From positions 47,269 to 111,268 of the forward strand of contig NZ_FOAO01000011.1 in the NCBI RefSeq assembly GCF_900109665.1: DNA of 64,000 nucleotides, given 5' to 3'. The notes under the pieces are model-generated. The model saw nothing but the letters and a program-made list of their open reading frames with translations. It did not search any database and was not told the DNA's origin. Source of the DNA: Blastococcus sp. DSM 46786 (lineage in GTDB: Bacteria > Actinomycetota > Actinomycetes > Mycobacteriales > Geodermatophilaceae). Below are positions 51,060 to 59,520 of this stretch, one piece after another (position 1 is the first letter of the stretch; each line of letters starts with the position of its first letter). A program made the position numbers and the translations under genes.

Positions 51060-52009
51060 AGCAGCGTCGGCCGCGGCCCGGCGACCGGGGCCGGTGGCTG
51101 TGCGGCCCACCCTGGCAGCTTGTTGCGCCGGCGCAGCGCCAGTGCGCCGCCCACGAGCCCGCCCGAGAGCGCGGCCGCGGCCACCGTGGGGACGCCGATC
51201 TTCGCCGCCTTCCGGCCGGTGCGGAAGTCGCGGATCGTCCAGCCCCGGGCGCGCGCCTCCGCGCGCAGCTCGGTGTCCGGGTTGACCGCGACGGCGGTGC
51301 CGGTCAGCGAGAGCATCGGAAGGTCGTTGGCCGAGTCGCTGTAGGCGGTGCACCGGGCCAGGTCCAGGCCTTCCCGCTCGGCGAGCGCGAGGACGGCCTC
51401 CGCCTTCGCCGGCCCGTGCATCAGCTCGCCGACGAGACGGCCGGTGTACCGCCGGTCGACGATCTCGGAGACGGTGCCCAGCGCCCCGGTCAGGCCCAGC
51501 CGCTGAGCGATGATCGATGCCAGCTCGATCGGCGTGGCCGTCACCAGCCACACCCGCTGGCCGGCGTCGAGGTGCTGCTGCGCGAGCACGCGCGTGCCCG
51601 ACCAGATGCGGTCGGCCATCAGCTCGTCGTAGATCTCCTCGCCGGCCTGCTGGATCTCGGAGACCTCGCGGCCGGCGACGAAGGCCAGCGCGTTCTCGCG
51701 GATGGTGAGCATGTCGTCGGCGCTCTCGTTGCCGGCGATGCGGAACTTGGCCTGCTGCCAGACGAAGCGGGCGAGGTCGCGGCTGGAGAAGTACTTGCGG
51801 GTCGCCAGCCCACGGGCGAACCAGAACAGCGACGCGCCCATCATCATGGTGTTGTCGACGTCGAAGAACGCCGCAGCCGTGAGGTCGGGTTCGACGGCCG
51901 GGGGGCTCGCGACCTCCGCGGCCGCCGCCGACGCGGCCCCGGCGACGTGGGCGCGGGTCTCCCCGGCGGTCTGCGCGGCACGGCGACCGCGCACCGACAG
52001 TCGCGGCAC
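51017..52009 (-). CDS. HAD-IB family hydrolase (SerB-like phosphatase, Rv0505c-like)
   Basis: A haloacid-dehalogenase-type phosphatase of about 330 residues. Motif I is [17 protein letters not shown], motif [14 protein letters not shown], and motif [33 protein letters not shown]. Genes of this type are labelled serB1, but a phosphoserine substrate is unproven; a role in lysophosphatidic or phospholipid metabolism with the adjacent acyltransferase is possible. The C-terminus holds a Gly/Ala hydrophobic segment ([18 protein letters not shown]) that may be membrane-associated. AGGGAGG is 6 nt before GTG 52009; the frame is open to 52024. Confidence 0.88.
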   Translation of the reverse strand: MPRLSVRGRRAAQTAGETRAHVAGAASAAAAEVASPPAVEPDLTAAAFFDVDNTMMMGASLFWFARGLATRKYFSSRDLARFVWQQAKFRIAGNESADDMLTIRENALAFVAGREVSEIQQAGEEIYDELMADRIWSGTRVLAQQHLDAGQRVWLVTATPIELASIIAQRLGLTGALGTVSEIVDRRYTGRLVGELMHGPAKAEAVLALAEREGLDLARCTAYSDSANDLPMLSLTGTAVAVNPDTELRAEARARGWTIRDFRTGRKAAKIGVPTVAAAALSGGLVGGALALRRRNKLPGWAAQPPAPVAGPRPTLLQAPKTLFRRSSSW

Positions 52010-52120
52010 GGCGACCTCCCTCACTCGATCCGGTCCCAGGACCCCGGGGCCGGGCCTGACGTCGTCCCCGGCACCGCTGCTGCGACCCTAGCCGGGGCCG
52101 TGGCCGGGGTCAGGCCCTGG

Positions 52121-53242
52121 TCAGCACTCGCCGACGGTGATCAGCGGGGGCAGGCAGACGTCCAGGGGGCCGGGCAGCGGGACGGCGACCACCGGCGCGG
52201 GTGGCGTCCGCGGCGTGCTGCCGGTGCTGGGCACCGGGGGCCGCGGCAGGGTGGGCAGCGTCGGCCGGGGGAGGCCGCTCGGCGTGGGTGTCGCGCTGCT
52301 CGTGGGCTCGTCCGCCGGGGTGCCGACGGGAGCGGGGGGTGCGGACGGGACCGCGGGTGCGGACGGGGCGGCCGACGGCGGGACGCCGGTGGCCGGGCCG
52401 GCCCCGGGCGGGACCGCGCCAGGGGGCTCCTCGACGACGGCCGCCGGGGTGTCGGTGAGGCAGGGACCGGGGACGGGGCCCAGGACGTCGTCCCCCACCA
52501 CGGCCGGGCCCGCCGGGCACTGCAGCACCCCGCGGAGCGCCTCGACCCGGGTGGCGAGGGCGCGCAGTAGGTCGGTGGAGCGCCCGTAGGCCGGCGCGGC
52601 GCTCGCCGGCACGTCGTCGGCCAGGACCGCGAGCCCGCCCGACTGCTCGGCGGTCCAGCGGGACAGGAAGCCCAGCGGCGCGGCGTCGCGGGACTGCACG
52701 GCCTGCCCGGTGAGCCAGCCGGCCCCCTGGGCGGTGTGCTCGTCCATGATCAGCAGGGTGTGCTCCACCAGTGCCGGCTCCCCGGTGCCGACGAGGAGGG
52801 TCAGCTCCTCCAGCCGGGTGCCGGCCAGCTCCAGGAGGGTCTGGCCGCGGCTGTCGCCCGCCAGCGCCAGCTGCGTCTGCTCGGTGCCGCGCTTGAGGTC
52901 GTAGAGAGGATCCCCCGGCTGCGCGCCGGCCGCCACGGCGACCAGGGCGGCCAAACCGGTCACGCCGACTGCCGCCCCGGCGAGCCCGGCGGTGATCCGT
53001 CCCCGCCACCGGGACGGGGGCCGGTCCACGGCCCGCCCGGCGAGCAGCCGGCGGTGCAGGGGGCGTGGGGTCGGCTCCGGGGTGCGGACGGCGGCCATCG
53101 CCACCAGCCGCGCGCGGGCGCGGGACCGGTACTGGGGGTCGGGGCCGGTGTCGAGCCGGTCGCCGAGGGCCTCGAGGCGCGCGACGACCGCGGTCCCGGT
53201 GTCGGGGCCGGTCAGGGTCGAACCGTCCTCGGGCCGGATCAC
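52121..53242 (-). CDS. rsbN: RsbN-like membrane anti-sigma factor (DUF5667)
   Basis: A 373-residue single-span protein next to a BldN-type sigma gene. A cytoplasmic N-terminus of about 80 residues (ARLEALGDRLDTGPDPQYRSRARARLVAMAAVR) would hold the sigma-binding part. One membrane helix (ITAGLAGAAVGVTGLAALVAVAAG) follows, then a DUF5667 helical outer domain (PGDPLYDLKRGTEQTQLALAGD...), and a Pro/Ala/Ser/Thr-rich tail of about 110 residues ending in PLITVGEC. In Streptomyces rsbN adjoins bldN and encodes its anti-sigma factor. GGGAGG precedes GTG 53242. Confidence 0.82.
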   Translation of the reverse strand: MIRPEDGSTLTGPDTGTAVVARLEALGDRLDTGPDPQYRSRARARLVAMAAVRTPEPTPRPLHRRLLAGRAVDRPPSRWRGRITAGLAGAAVGVTGLAALVAVAAGAQPGDPLYDLKRGTEQTQLALAGDSRGQTLLELAGTRLEELTLLVGTGEPALVEHTLLIMDEHTAQGAGWLTGQAVQSRDAAPLGFLSRWTAEQSGGLAVLADDVPASAAPAYGRSTDLLRALATRVEALRGVLQCPAGPAVVGDDVLGPVPGPCLTDTPAAVVEEPPGAVPPGAGPATGVPPSAAPSAPAVPSAPPAPVGTPADEPTSSATPTPSGLPRPTLPTLPRPPVPSTGSTPRTPPAPVVAVPLPGPLDVCLPPLITVGEC

Positions 53243-53354
53243 CCGTCACCTCCCGTCCTCACCTGGGCGCACGTCCTGCTCCCGGCGGCCGTCCGCCGCG
53301 CCCTGCCCAACGACGGGGCGGCCCCGCCGGTTACGGCCGGTCGCGGAGCGGGGG

Positions 53355-54092
53355 TCACCGCAGCCCCTCGGGGAGCAGGCTCGCCAACCGCCGGACCGCC
53401 CGGTGCTGCAGCGCCTTGATCGCGCCGTCCTTCTTGCCCATGATCTCGGCAGTCTCGGAGACGGACAGACCGTGCAGGAAGCGCAGCACGATGCACTCCT
53501 GCTGCTCGCTCCCCAGCTGTCGCACGCAGGCGAGCAGCTGCTCGTTCGTCAGGTGCTGCAGCACCGCGTCCTCGGGGCCGTCGGTGGCCCGGTCCGCGTC
53601 GCGCATGTCGGCGGTGCTGACCTCCAGCCGGAAGCGGCTGCTCTTCACCTGGTCGCGGATGATGTTGCGCGCGATCGTCACCAGCCAGGCGCCGACGTCG
53701 CGGCCCTGGAACGACAGCGAGTCGATCCGCCGCAGCGCGCGGACGAAGGTCTCGCTGGTGACGTCCTCGGCCGTCGCCCGGTCCCCGACCCGGTGGTAGG
53801 CGTACCGGTGCACCAGCGCGACGTAGTGGTCGTAGAGCCGGCCGAACGCCTCGGCGTCCCCCGCCTGGGTGCGGCGCACCAGCTCCCAGACGTCGACGTC
53901 GCCGGCCGCCACGGGGCCGGGGTCCGCGGCGGCGAGCTCCGCGACGACCTCGGTGGGCAGCTCGGCGGGTCCGGGAGCGGGCGCGGGTGGCACCGCGGGC
54001 GCGGGCAGGGCCTCGGCGCTCGCGCGGGGGAACGGTGTCGGACGCGGGTGGGAGCCGGCGTCGGCCGACCGCTCGGCGTCCAGGGGGTGCAT
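53355..54092 (-). CDS. bldN: BldN-type ECF sigma factor
   Basis: An extracytoplasmic-function sigma factor of about 245 residues. Region 2 is VWELVRRTQAGDAEAFGRLYDHYVALVHRYAY with DVTSETFVRALRRI; region 4 is CVRQLGSEQQECIVLRFLHGLSVSETAEIMGKKDGAIKALQHRAVRRL. The N-terminal about 70 residues are a Pro/Ala-rich extension, reminiscent of the pro-sequence of Streptomyces BldN. The neighbourhood (anti-sigma gene, then glutaredoxin, rex, hem) matches that of bldN. ATG 54092 has AGGAGG 12 nt upstream; an upstream ATG 54113 also fits. The transcript probably includes rsbN, 112 bp downstream. Confidence 0.87.
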   Translation of the reverse strand: MHPLDAERSADAGSHPRPTPFPRASAEALPAPAVPPAPAPGPAELPTEVVAELAAADPGPVAAGDVDVWELVRRTQAGDAEAFGRLYDHYVALVHRYAYHRVGDRATAEDVTSETFVRALRRIDSLSFQGRDVGAWLVTIARNIIRDQVKSSRFRLEVSTADMRDADRATDGPEDAVLQHLTNEQLLACVRQLGSEQQECIVLRFLHGLSVSETAEIMGKKDGAIKALQHRAVRRLASLLPEGLR

Positions 54093-54291
54093 GCGGGCGT
54101 TCGACCTCCTCATCGGCCCGCTCTGCCTGGACCGTCCTCGTTCACCGGGCGCGCCGGAGGGCGCGCGCGGGCTGCGGCGCGTGCCCCATGGTGACAACAT
54201 CGCCCGTGCCCGTCCACGGCAGCCTGCCCCCGCGCGCCCCCGGACGCGCGGCGGGCCGGGTTGCGCGCCGCTCCGACGACAGGAGATGTCA

Positions 54292-55884
54292 GTGCCCGAG
54301 GCAGGCACCTCGCTGGCCGCGCTGGTCCGCGCCGCCGCCCAGCGCGACCCCGACGCCCCCGCCGTGGTGGCCGGGGACCGACGGCTCAGCTGGGGTGAGC
54401 TGGACGCGGCCGCGGACCGGGTCGCGGCGGGGTACGCCGGCCGCGGGTTGAGCGCGGGGGACCGGGTCGCCGTCCAGCTGCCCAACGGGGTGGACTGGCT
54501 GCGGGCGGTGCTGGGCGGGCTGCGTGCCGGTCTCGTCGTCGTCCCGGTGAACACCGCCTACACCGACCCGGAGCTCGAGCACGTGCTCACCGACTCCGGG
54601 GCCGCGCTGCTGGTCGCCACCGGCGTGCGCGACCCGCTCGACGGCGTGCCGGTCTGCCCCGGGCCGCCCGAGGCGGACGGGCCGGCGCCCGCGGTGCCCG
54701 ACGACCCCGCGGCGCTTGCCTTCCTCTGCTACACCAGCGGGACCACCGGCCGTCCGCGGGGCGCGATGCTCACCTCGGGTGCGCTGCGCGCCAACCAGGA
54801 GCAGTGCCTGGCCATGACGCCGCCGCCGGTGCGTCCCGACGACCGCGTGCTCCTCGTGCTGCCGCTGTTCCACGTGTACGGCCTCAACGCCGGCTTCGGG
54901 CTGGTCGCGGCCACCGGGGCCTGCGCGGTCCTCCAGGAGAGCTTCGACCCCCGCGCGTCGCTGGCGGTCATGGCGGAAGAGCAGGTCACCGCCGTGCCGG
55001 GTGCCCCGCCGATGTACCAGGCCTGGCTGGCCGCGGCCGACGCCGGCAACCTCGAGGACCCCGCCCACCCGGACGCCGAGCTCCGCCGGGGGTTCGCCGC
55101 CGTCCGCAGCGCCTCCGCCGGTGCCGCCCCGCTGCCCGAGGAGGTGTGGACGGCGATGCGCGAGCGCGCCGCCGTCACCGTCTGGGAGGGCTACGGCCTC
55201 ACCGAGGCCGCGCCCGTCGTGGCCAGCACCCTGGCCACCGGCCGCGCCAAGCCCGCCTGCATCGGCGGCCCGGTGCCGGGGCTGGAGCTGGCGCTCCGGG
55301 ACACCGCGGCCGCGGCGCCGCTCCCGGGCGACGACGACGCCGGCACCGCGGACGCCGAGGACGGCGCCGACGAGGGCCCCGGCGAGATCTGGGTGCGCGG
55401 CCCCAACCTGTTCTCCGGCTACTGGCCCGACGGGGCCGACGGGCCCGATGCCGAGGGCTGGCTCGGCACCGGGGACCTCGCCTACCGCGACGCCGACGGG
55501 GACCTGCACCTGGTGGACCGGCGCAGCGACCTCGTCCTCGTCAGCGGTTTTAACGTCTACCCGGCCGAGGTGGAACGCGTGCTCGACCAGCACCCCGCGG
55601 TGGTGGAGAGCGCGGTCATCGGCGTCCCCGACGCGCGCACCGGGTCCGCGGTGCGGGCCGTCGTCGTCCCGGCGCCGGGGGAACGGCTGGCGGTGGAGGA
55701 GCTGCAGGCGCACGCCGCGGGGTCGCTGGCCCGGTACAAGGTGCCCACGTCGGTCCACTTCCTCCCGTCGCTGCCGCACTCGCTCACCGGCAAGGTCAGC
55801 CGGGCCCGCCTCCGCGAGCTCGGCCTGCCCGGCACCGACGACGCGGCGACGGCGCCCGCCGACGCGGGGGGCACCGGTGGCTGA
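54292..55884 (+). CDS. Acyl-CoA synthetase / AMP-dependent ligase
   Basis: A 530-residue member of the adenylate-forming family, activating a carboxylic acid with ATP and CoA. The P-loop-like AMP motif LCYTSGTTGRPRGAML, the A5 motif WEGYGLTEAAPV, the A7/A8 region DGDLHLVDRRSDLVLVSGFNVYPAEVERVL and the catalytic Lys near the end (LTGKVSRARL) are all present. An acidic insert (DDDAGTADAEDGADEGPGE) lies before A7. The chain length of the substrate is unknown. I chose GTG 54292, 6 nt after AGGAG; the ATG at 54286 abuts the Shine-Dalgarno. It diverges from bldN. Confidence 0.9.
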   Translation: MPEAGTSLAALVRAAAQRDPDAPAVVAGDRRLSWGELDAAADRVAAGYAGRGLSAGDRVAVQLPNGVDWLRAVLGGLRAGLVVVPVNTAYTDPELEHVLTDSGAALLVATGVRDPLDGVPVCPGPPEADGPAPAVPDDPAALAFLCYTSGTTGRPRGAMLTSGALRANQEQCLAMTPPPVRPDDRVLLVLPLFHVYGLNAGFGLVAATGACAVLQESFDPRASLAVMAEEQVTAVPGAPPMYQAWLAAADAGNLEDPAHPDAELRRGFAAVRSASAGAAPLPEEVWTAMRERAAVTVWEGYGLTEAAPVVASTLATGRAKPACIGGPVPGLELALRDTAAAAPLPGDDDAGTADAEDGADEGPGEIWVRGPNLFSGYWPDGADGPDAEGWLGTGDLAYRDADGDLHLVDRRSDLVLVSGFNVYPAEVERVLDQHPAVVESAVIGVPDARTGSAVRAVVVPAPGERLAVEELQAHAAGSLARYKVPTSVHFLPSLPHSLTGKVSRARLRELGLPGTDDAATAPADAGGTGG

Positions 55885-56134
55885 GCGGCTGCAGCTGCTG
55901 GTGCGCGCGGGCTGCCACCTCTGCCTGACCGCGGCCGAGCAGCTGGCCCCGATCGCCGCGCGCGCCGGCCTGGAGCCGGCCCAGGTCGACGTCGACGCCG
56001 ACCCTGAGCTGCAGGCCGAGTACGGCGACCGGGTGCCGGTGCTGCTCCTCGACGGCCGGGAGCACTCCTACTTCACGCTCGACGTCCCCCGGCTGCGACG
56101 GGACCTCGGGCTGCCGGAGGGCACCGCCGGCTGA
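55877..56134 (+). CDS. Glutaredoxin-like protein (Rv0508-like)
   Basis: An 85-residue thioredoxin-fold protein of the DUF836/glutaredoxin-like group with the redox motif AGCHLCLTAAEQL (C-x2-C near residue 13) and the cis-Pro region DRVPVLLLDGREH. GTG 55877 lies inside the end of the ligase gene (8-bp overlap). Position before rex and hemA matches Rv0508. It may act as a mycothiol- or thioredoxin-dependent disulfide reductant. Confidence 0.88.
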   Translation: MAERLQLLVRAGCHLCLTAAEQLAPIAARAGLEPAQVDVDADPELQAEYGDRVPVLLLDGREHSYFTLDVPRLRRDLGLPEGTAG

Positions 56135-56257
56135 GCGCCGGCGGGCCACGGGGGTGCACCCCCCGTCCGGGTGGCGGCCGCCCGGTGGTTATCGTGGTCT
56201 CCACCACATCTGTGACCCGATCGGTCCAGGTCAGCGGCCCGTCGCCGCCCCGGCGAC

Positions 56258-56287
56258 TTTGTTCCTGCGTTCACAAGCGGTTACCGT
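56258..56287 (+). promoter_or_regulatory. Rex promoter with degenerate Rex operator
   Basis: TTTGTTCCTGCGTTCACAA (56258-56276) carries one good Rex half-site (TTCACAA) and a weak left half (TTGT), compared with the consensus TTGTGAA-n4-TTCACAA. A TACCGT -10 lies at 56282-56287. The transcript start would be about 56294, giving a leader of about 90 nt before rex. Autoregulation by NADH/NAD ratio is plausible. Confidence 0.55.
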
Positions 56288-56383
56288 GGCGGACGCGAGC
56301 GCTTCGAGCGCCCGCGTCCCCGATGTCGTAGCCCCGCCCCCGGCGCCCGCCGGGCCCCCGGGCGCGACCGCTGTGGAGAGCCC

Positions 56384-57043
56384 GTGATCCAGCCGCGGCC
56401 CCGGTCGATCCCGGAGGCCACCGTCGCCCGTCTGGCCGTGTACCTGAGGGTGCTGACCAGCTTCGCCGACGGCGGCCGGACCACCGTCTCCTCCGGCGAC
56501 CTCGCCTCGGCCGCCGGGGTGAACCCCGCCGGGCTGCGCAAGGACCTGTCCCACCTCGGCTCCTGCGGGGTGCGCGGGGTCGGCTACGACGTGCGCGCCC
56601 TGCGCGAGCGGATCGCCCGCGTGCTGGGCGCCGAGCGCTCGCGCGCCTGCGTGCTCGTGGGGCTCGGCAACCTCGGCTCGGCGCTCGCCGACTACGCGGG
56701 GTTCGGCAGCCGGGGCTTCGAGTTCGTCGGCCTGCTCGACGCCGCGCCCGAGCGCGTCGGCCAGCGCATCGGCGGGCTGACGGTGCAGGACGTGGCCGAC
56801 CTGGAGGCGGTGGTCGCCGCCACGCAGGCATCCATCGGGGTCATCGCGACGCCGGCCGACGTCGCCCAGCAGGTCTGCGACCGGCTCGCCGCGGCCGGGG
56901 TGAGGAGCATCTTGAACTTCGCGCCGGTGACGCTGTCGGCCCCCGCGGGCGTCGACGTCCGCCACGTCGATCTCTCCGTGGAGCTGCAGGTGCTGGCCTT
57001 CCTCGGCCAGCAGCGGGTGCCCGTGGGGGAGGCGTCGGCATGA
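56384..57043 (+). CDS. rex: Redox-sensing transcriptional repressor Rex
   Basis: Rex represses respiratory and haem genes until NADH binds. The 219 residues comprise a winged helix (about 8-80: [58 protein letters not shown]) and a Rossmann domain with [19 protein letters not shown], followed by [19 protein letters not shown]. It heads the hem operon; its stop overlaps the ATG of hemA (GCATGA), so redox state and haem synthesis are coupled, as in Streptomyces rex-hemACD. Confidence 0.95.
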   Translation: MIQPRPRSIPEATVARLAVYLRVLTSFADGGRTTVSSGDLASAAGVNPAGLRKDLSHLGSCGVRGVGYDVRALRERIARVLGAERSRACVLVGLGNLGSALADYAGFGSRGFEFVGLLDAAPERVGQRIGGLTVQDVADLEAVVAATQASIGVIATPADVAQQVCDRLAAAGVRSILNFAPVTLSAPAGVDVRHVDLSVELQVLAFLGQQRVPVGEASA

Positions 57044-58446
57044 GTCTCCTGGCCGTGGGCGTGAGCCACCAGACCGCACCGGTCGCGCTGCTGGAGCAGT
57101 TCGCGATGGGTCCCGACGAGCGGGTCAAGGCGCTGCACGAGCTGGTCGGCAGCGACCACGTCAGCGAGGCCCTGGTGCTGGCCACCTGCAACCGGGTCGA
57201 GGTGTTCGCCGAGGTCGAGCGCTTCCACGGCGGCGTCACCGACGTCAGCCGGGTGCTGGCCCGCCAGGCCGGCGCCACGGTGGAGGAGCTCTCCCCGTAC
57301 GTGACCGTGCACTACGAGGACCAGGCGGTGGCCCACCTGTTCACCGTGGCCGCCGGGCTGGACTCCATGGTGGTCGGGGAGACCCAGGTGCTCGGCCAGC
57401 TGCGCGCCGCCTACGCCCTCGCCCGCGAGGAGGGCACGGTCGGTCGCGCGCTGCACCCGGTCGCCCAGCGCGCGTTGCGCGTGGGCAAGCGGGTGCACTC
57501 CGAGACCGGCATCGACCGGGCCGGCGCCTCGCTGGTCTCGGTGGCCCTCGACCGGGCCGAGGCCCGCATCGGCGTCCTCGCCGGTCGTCCCGTCCTCGTC
57601 GTCGGCGCCGGCTCCATGGGTGCGCTCGCCGCCACCACGCTGGCCCGCCGCGGCGCCGACGTGGTGGTCAGCAGCCGCACCCCGGCGTCCGCCGAGCGGC
57701 TGGCCGAGGCCGTGGACGGCCGCGCCGCGCCGCTGGCCCGGATGGGCGAGGAGATCGCCGCCGCCGACGTGCTGGTCACCTGCACCGGCGCGACCGGGCT
57801 GGTCGTGGGCACCGACGTCGTCGCCGGGGCGATGACCGGCCGGGGCGACCGGCCGCTGGTGGTCATCGACCTCGCGCTGCCCCGCGACGTGGACCCCGGC
57901 GTGGCCGCGCTGCCCGGCGTGCACGTCGTCGACCTGGCTCTCCTGCAGAGCGAAAATCGTGGGGGTCTCCTGCAGAGCGAGAACCGTGGAGCTCTCCTGC
58001 AGGGCGAGCGGCGCGACGGGGAGACCACCGCCGGACCGGTGGCGGCCGACGACATCAGCACCGCCCGCGCCATGATCGAAGCCGAGACGGCGCTGCTCCG
58101 CGCCGAGCGGCAGGCCGCCGAGGTGGGCCCCACGGTCTCCGCGCTGCGCAGCCAGGCCGCCGAGGTCGTCGACGCCGAGCTGCTCCGCCTGGCCGGCCGG
58201 CTGCCCGACCTCGATGCCCGGGCCCGCGCGGAGATCGCCCGCACCGTGCGCCGCGTCGTCGACAAGCTGCTGCACGAGCCCACCGTGCGGGTCAAGGAAC
58301 TGGCCGCCACGCCGGGCGGCACCGACTACGCCGGCGCGCTGCGGGCACTGTTCGGGCTGGGCATCGACGCCGATGTCACGCCCGGCGCCGGCCGGCTGGC
58401 CGACGCCGTCACCGTCGACCCCGACCGCCCGGGAGGCCCGGCATGA
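57040..58446 (+). CDS. hemA: Glutamyl-tRNA reductase HemA with an in-frame repeat insertion
   Basis: First step of C5-pathway haem synthesis: NADPH reduction of glutamyl-tRNA to glutamate-1-semialdehyde. The 468 residues contain catalytic Cys50 in [29 protein letters not shown], the NADPH loop [14 protein letters not shown] and the C-terminal dimerisation helix. Between about residues 300 and 325, where homologues have a short loop, lies [20 protein letters not shown], from a 27-bp tandem repeat with AT-richer codons than the surroundings. The loop connects the NADPH domain to the dimer helix and probably tolerates insertion. Confidence 0.96.
   Translation: MSLLAVGVSHQTAPVALLEQFAMGPDERVKALHELVGSDHVSEALVLATCNRVEVFAEVERFHGGVTDVSRVLARQAGATVEELSPYVTVHYEDQAVAHLFTVAAGLDSMVVGETQVLGQLRAAYALAREEGTVGRALHPVAQRALRVGKRVHSETGIDRAGASLVSVALDRAEARIGVLAGRPVLVVGAGSMGALAATTLARRGADVVVSSRTPASAERLAEAVDGRAAPLARMGEEIAAADVLVTCTGATGLVVGTDVVAGAMTGRGDRPLVVIDLALPRDVDPGVAALPGVHVVDLALLQSENRGGLLQSENRGALLQGERRDGETTAGPVAADDISTARAMIEAETALLRAERQAAEVGPTVSALRSQAAEVVDAELLRLAGRLPDLDARARAEIARTVRRVVDKLLHEPTVRVKELAATPGGTDYAGALRALFGLGIDADVTPGAGRLADAVTVDPDRPGGPA
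57937..58011 (+). repeat. 27-bp tandem repeat inside hemA (2.8 copies)
   Basis: Units start at 57937, 57964 and 57991, each with CTCCTGCAGAGCGA or a close variant. The first contains GAAAATCGT, AT-rich for this genome. It reads in frame as (A/G)LLQSENRG. It may derive from a dispersed CTGCAG-bearing intergenic repeat that inserted in the gene. Confidence 0.88.
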
Positions 58447-59429
58447 CCGCCACGGACGTGCAGGTCACCGCGACCCCGGCCTCCGGCACCGCGACCCCGC
58501 TGCGGCTGGGCACCCGGGCCAGCGTGCTGGCCCGGACCCAGTCCCGCGCCGTCGCCGACGCCCTGACCGCCGCCACCGGCGTGCCGGTGGAGCTGGTGCT
58601 GATCAGCACCGAGGGCGACCGGTCCTCGGCGGCGATCGCCCAGCTGGGCGGCACCGGCGTGTTCGTGACCGCGATCCGCCGCGCCCTGCTGGACGGCGAG
58701 GTCGACCTGGCGGTGCACAGCTACAAGGACCTGCCCACCGCGCCCGAGCCGGGGCTGAACCTGGCCGCCGTGCCGGTGCGGGAGGACCCGCGGGACGCCC
58801 TGGTGGCCCGCGACGGGCTGACCCTCGGCGGGCTGCCGCCCGGCTCGCGGATCGGCACCGGCGCCCCGCGCCGCGTCGCCCAGCTGCGCGCCCTCGGCCT
58901 CGGCCTGGAGATCGTGCCGATCCGCGGCAACGTCGACAGCCGGCTCGCGCGGGTGGCCGGGTCGCCCGGCGGCCCCGGTGACCTGGACGCCGTCGTGCTC
59001 GCCCGGGCCGGCCTGAGCCGGATCGGCCGCAGCGACCGGATCACCGAGACCCTCGACCCGCTGCAGGTTCTCCCGGCCCCGGCCCAGGGGGCGCTGGCGG
59101 TGGAGTGCCGCACCAGCGACGCCCGCACGCGCGAGCTGCTGGGCCGGCTCGAGGACCCCGCCACGCGCGCCTGCGTGGTGGCCGAGCGCGCCACCCTGGC
59201 CGCGCTCGAGGCCGGGTGCAGCGCCCCGGTCGCCGCCTACGCCGAGGTCGCCGAGGGGGAGAGCGGCCCCGAGCTGTTCCTCCGCGCGTCGGTGACCGCC
59301 CTCGACGGCAGCGACTCCGTCCGCGGGTCGGCCACCGGACCGCCGGCCGACGCCGCGGCGCTCGGACGGGGCCTCGCCGCGGAGCTGCTCGACCGGGGCG
59401 CGGCCGCGCTGATGGCGGCCCGCGAGTGA
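58443..59429 (+). CDS. hemC: Porphobilinogen deaminase HemC
   Basis: Polymerises four porphobilinogen molecules to hydroxymethylbilane. 328 residues: [73 protein letters not shown], and the dipyrromethane-attachment Cys (about residue 259) in [16 protein letters not shown]. The ATG overlaps the hemA stop (ATGA). It is followed by a 91-bp gap with two tandem hairpins before hemD. Confidence 0.96.
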   Translation: MTATDVQVTATPASGTATPLRLGTRASVLARTQSRAVADALTAATGVPVELVLISTEGDRSSAAIAQLGGTGVFVTAIRRALLDGEVDLAVHSYKDLPTAPEPGLNLAAVPVREDPRDALVARDGLTLGGLPPGSRIGTGAPRRVAQLRALGLGLEIVPIRGNVDSRLARVAGSPGGPGDLDAVVLARAGLSRIGRSDRITETLDPLQVLPAPAQGALAVECRTSDARTRELLGRLEDPATRACVVAERATLAALEAGCSAPVAAYAEVAEGESGPELFLRASVTALDGSDSVRGSATGPPADAAALGRGLAAELLDRGAAALMAARE

Positions 59430-59454
59430 CCTCCCGCCCCACCCAGACCCCAGA

Positions 59455-59510
59455 AGACGCCCGAACGCCTCGGGCCATACCAGACGCCCGACCTCGTCGG
59501 GCCAGGATCA
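59455..59510 (+). promoter_or_regulatory. Two tandem small hairpins between hemC and hemD
   Basis: GCCCGA-ACGCC-TCGGGC (59459-59475) and GCCCGA-CCTCG-TCGGGC (59486-59502) are 27 bp apart inside a direct repeat beginning AGACGCCCGA. Both lie just before the CAGGAG ribosome binding site of hemD. They may stabilise or attenuate the polycistronic message. Confidence 0.65.
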
Positions 59511-59520
59511 GGAGCACGCC

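Noticed and set aside
56286-56387. Short GTG frame ending on the rex start codon
   Set aside because: Its start overlaps the likely -10 hexamer, the product is Ala/Pro low-complexity and no ribosome site precedes it.
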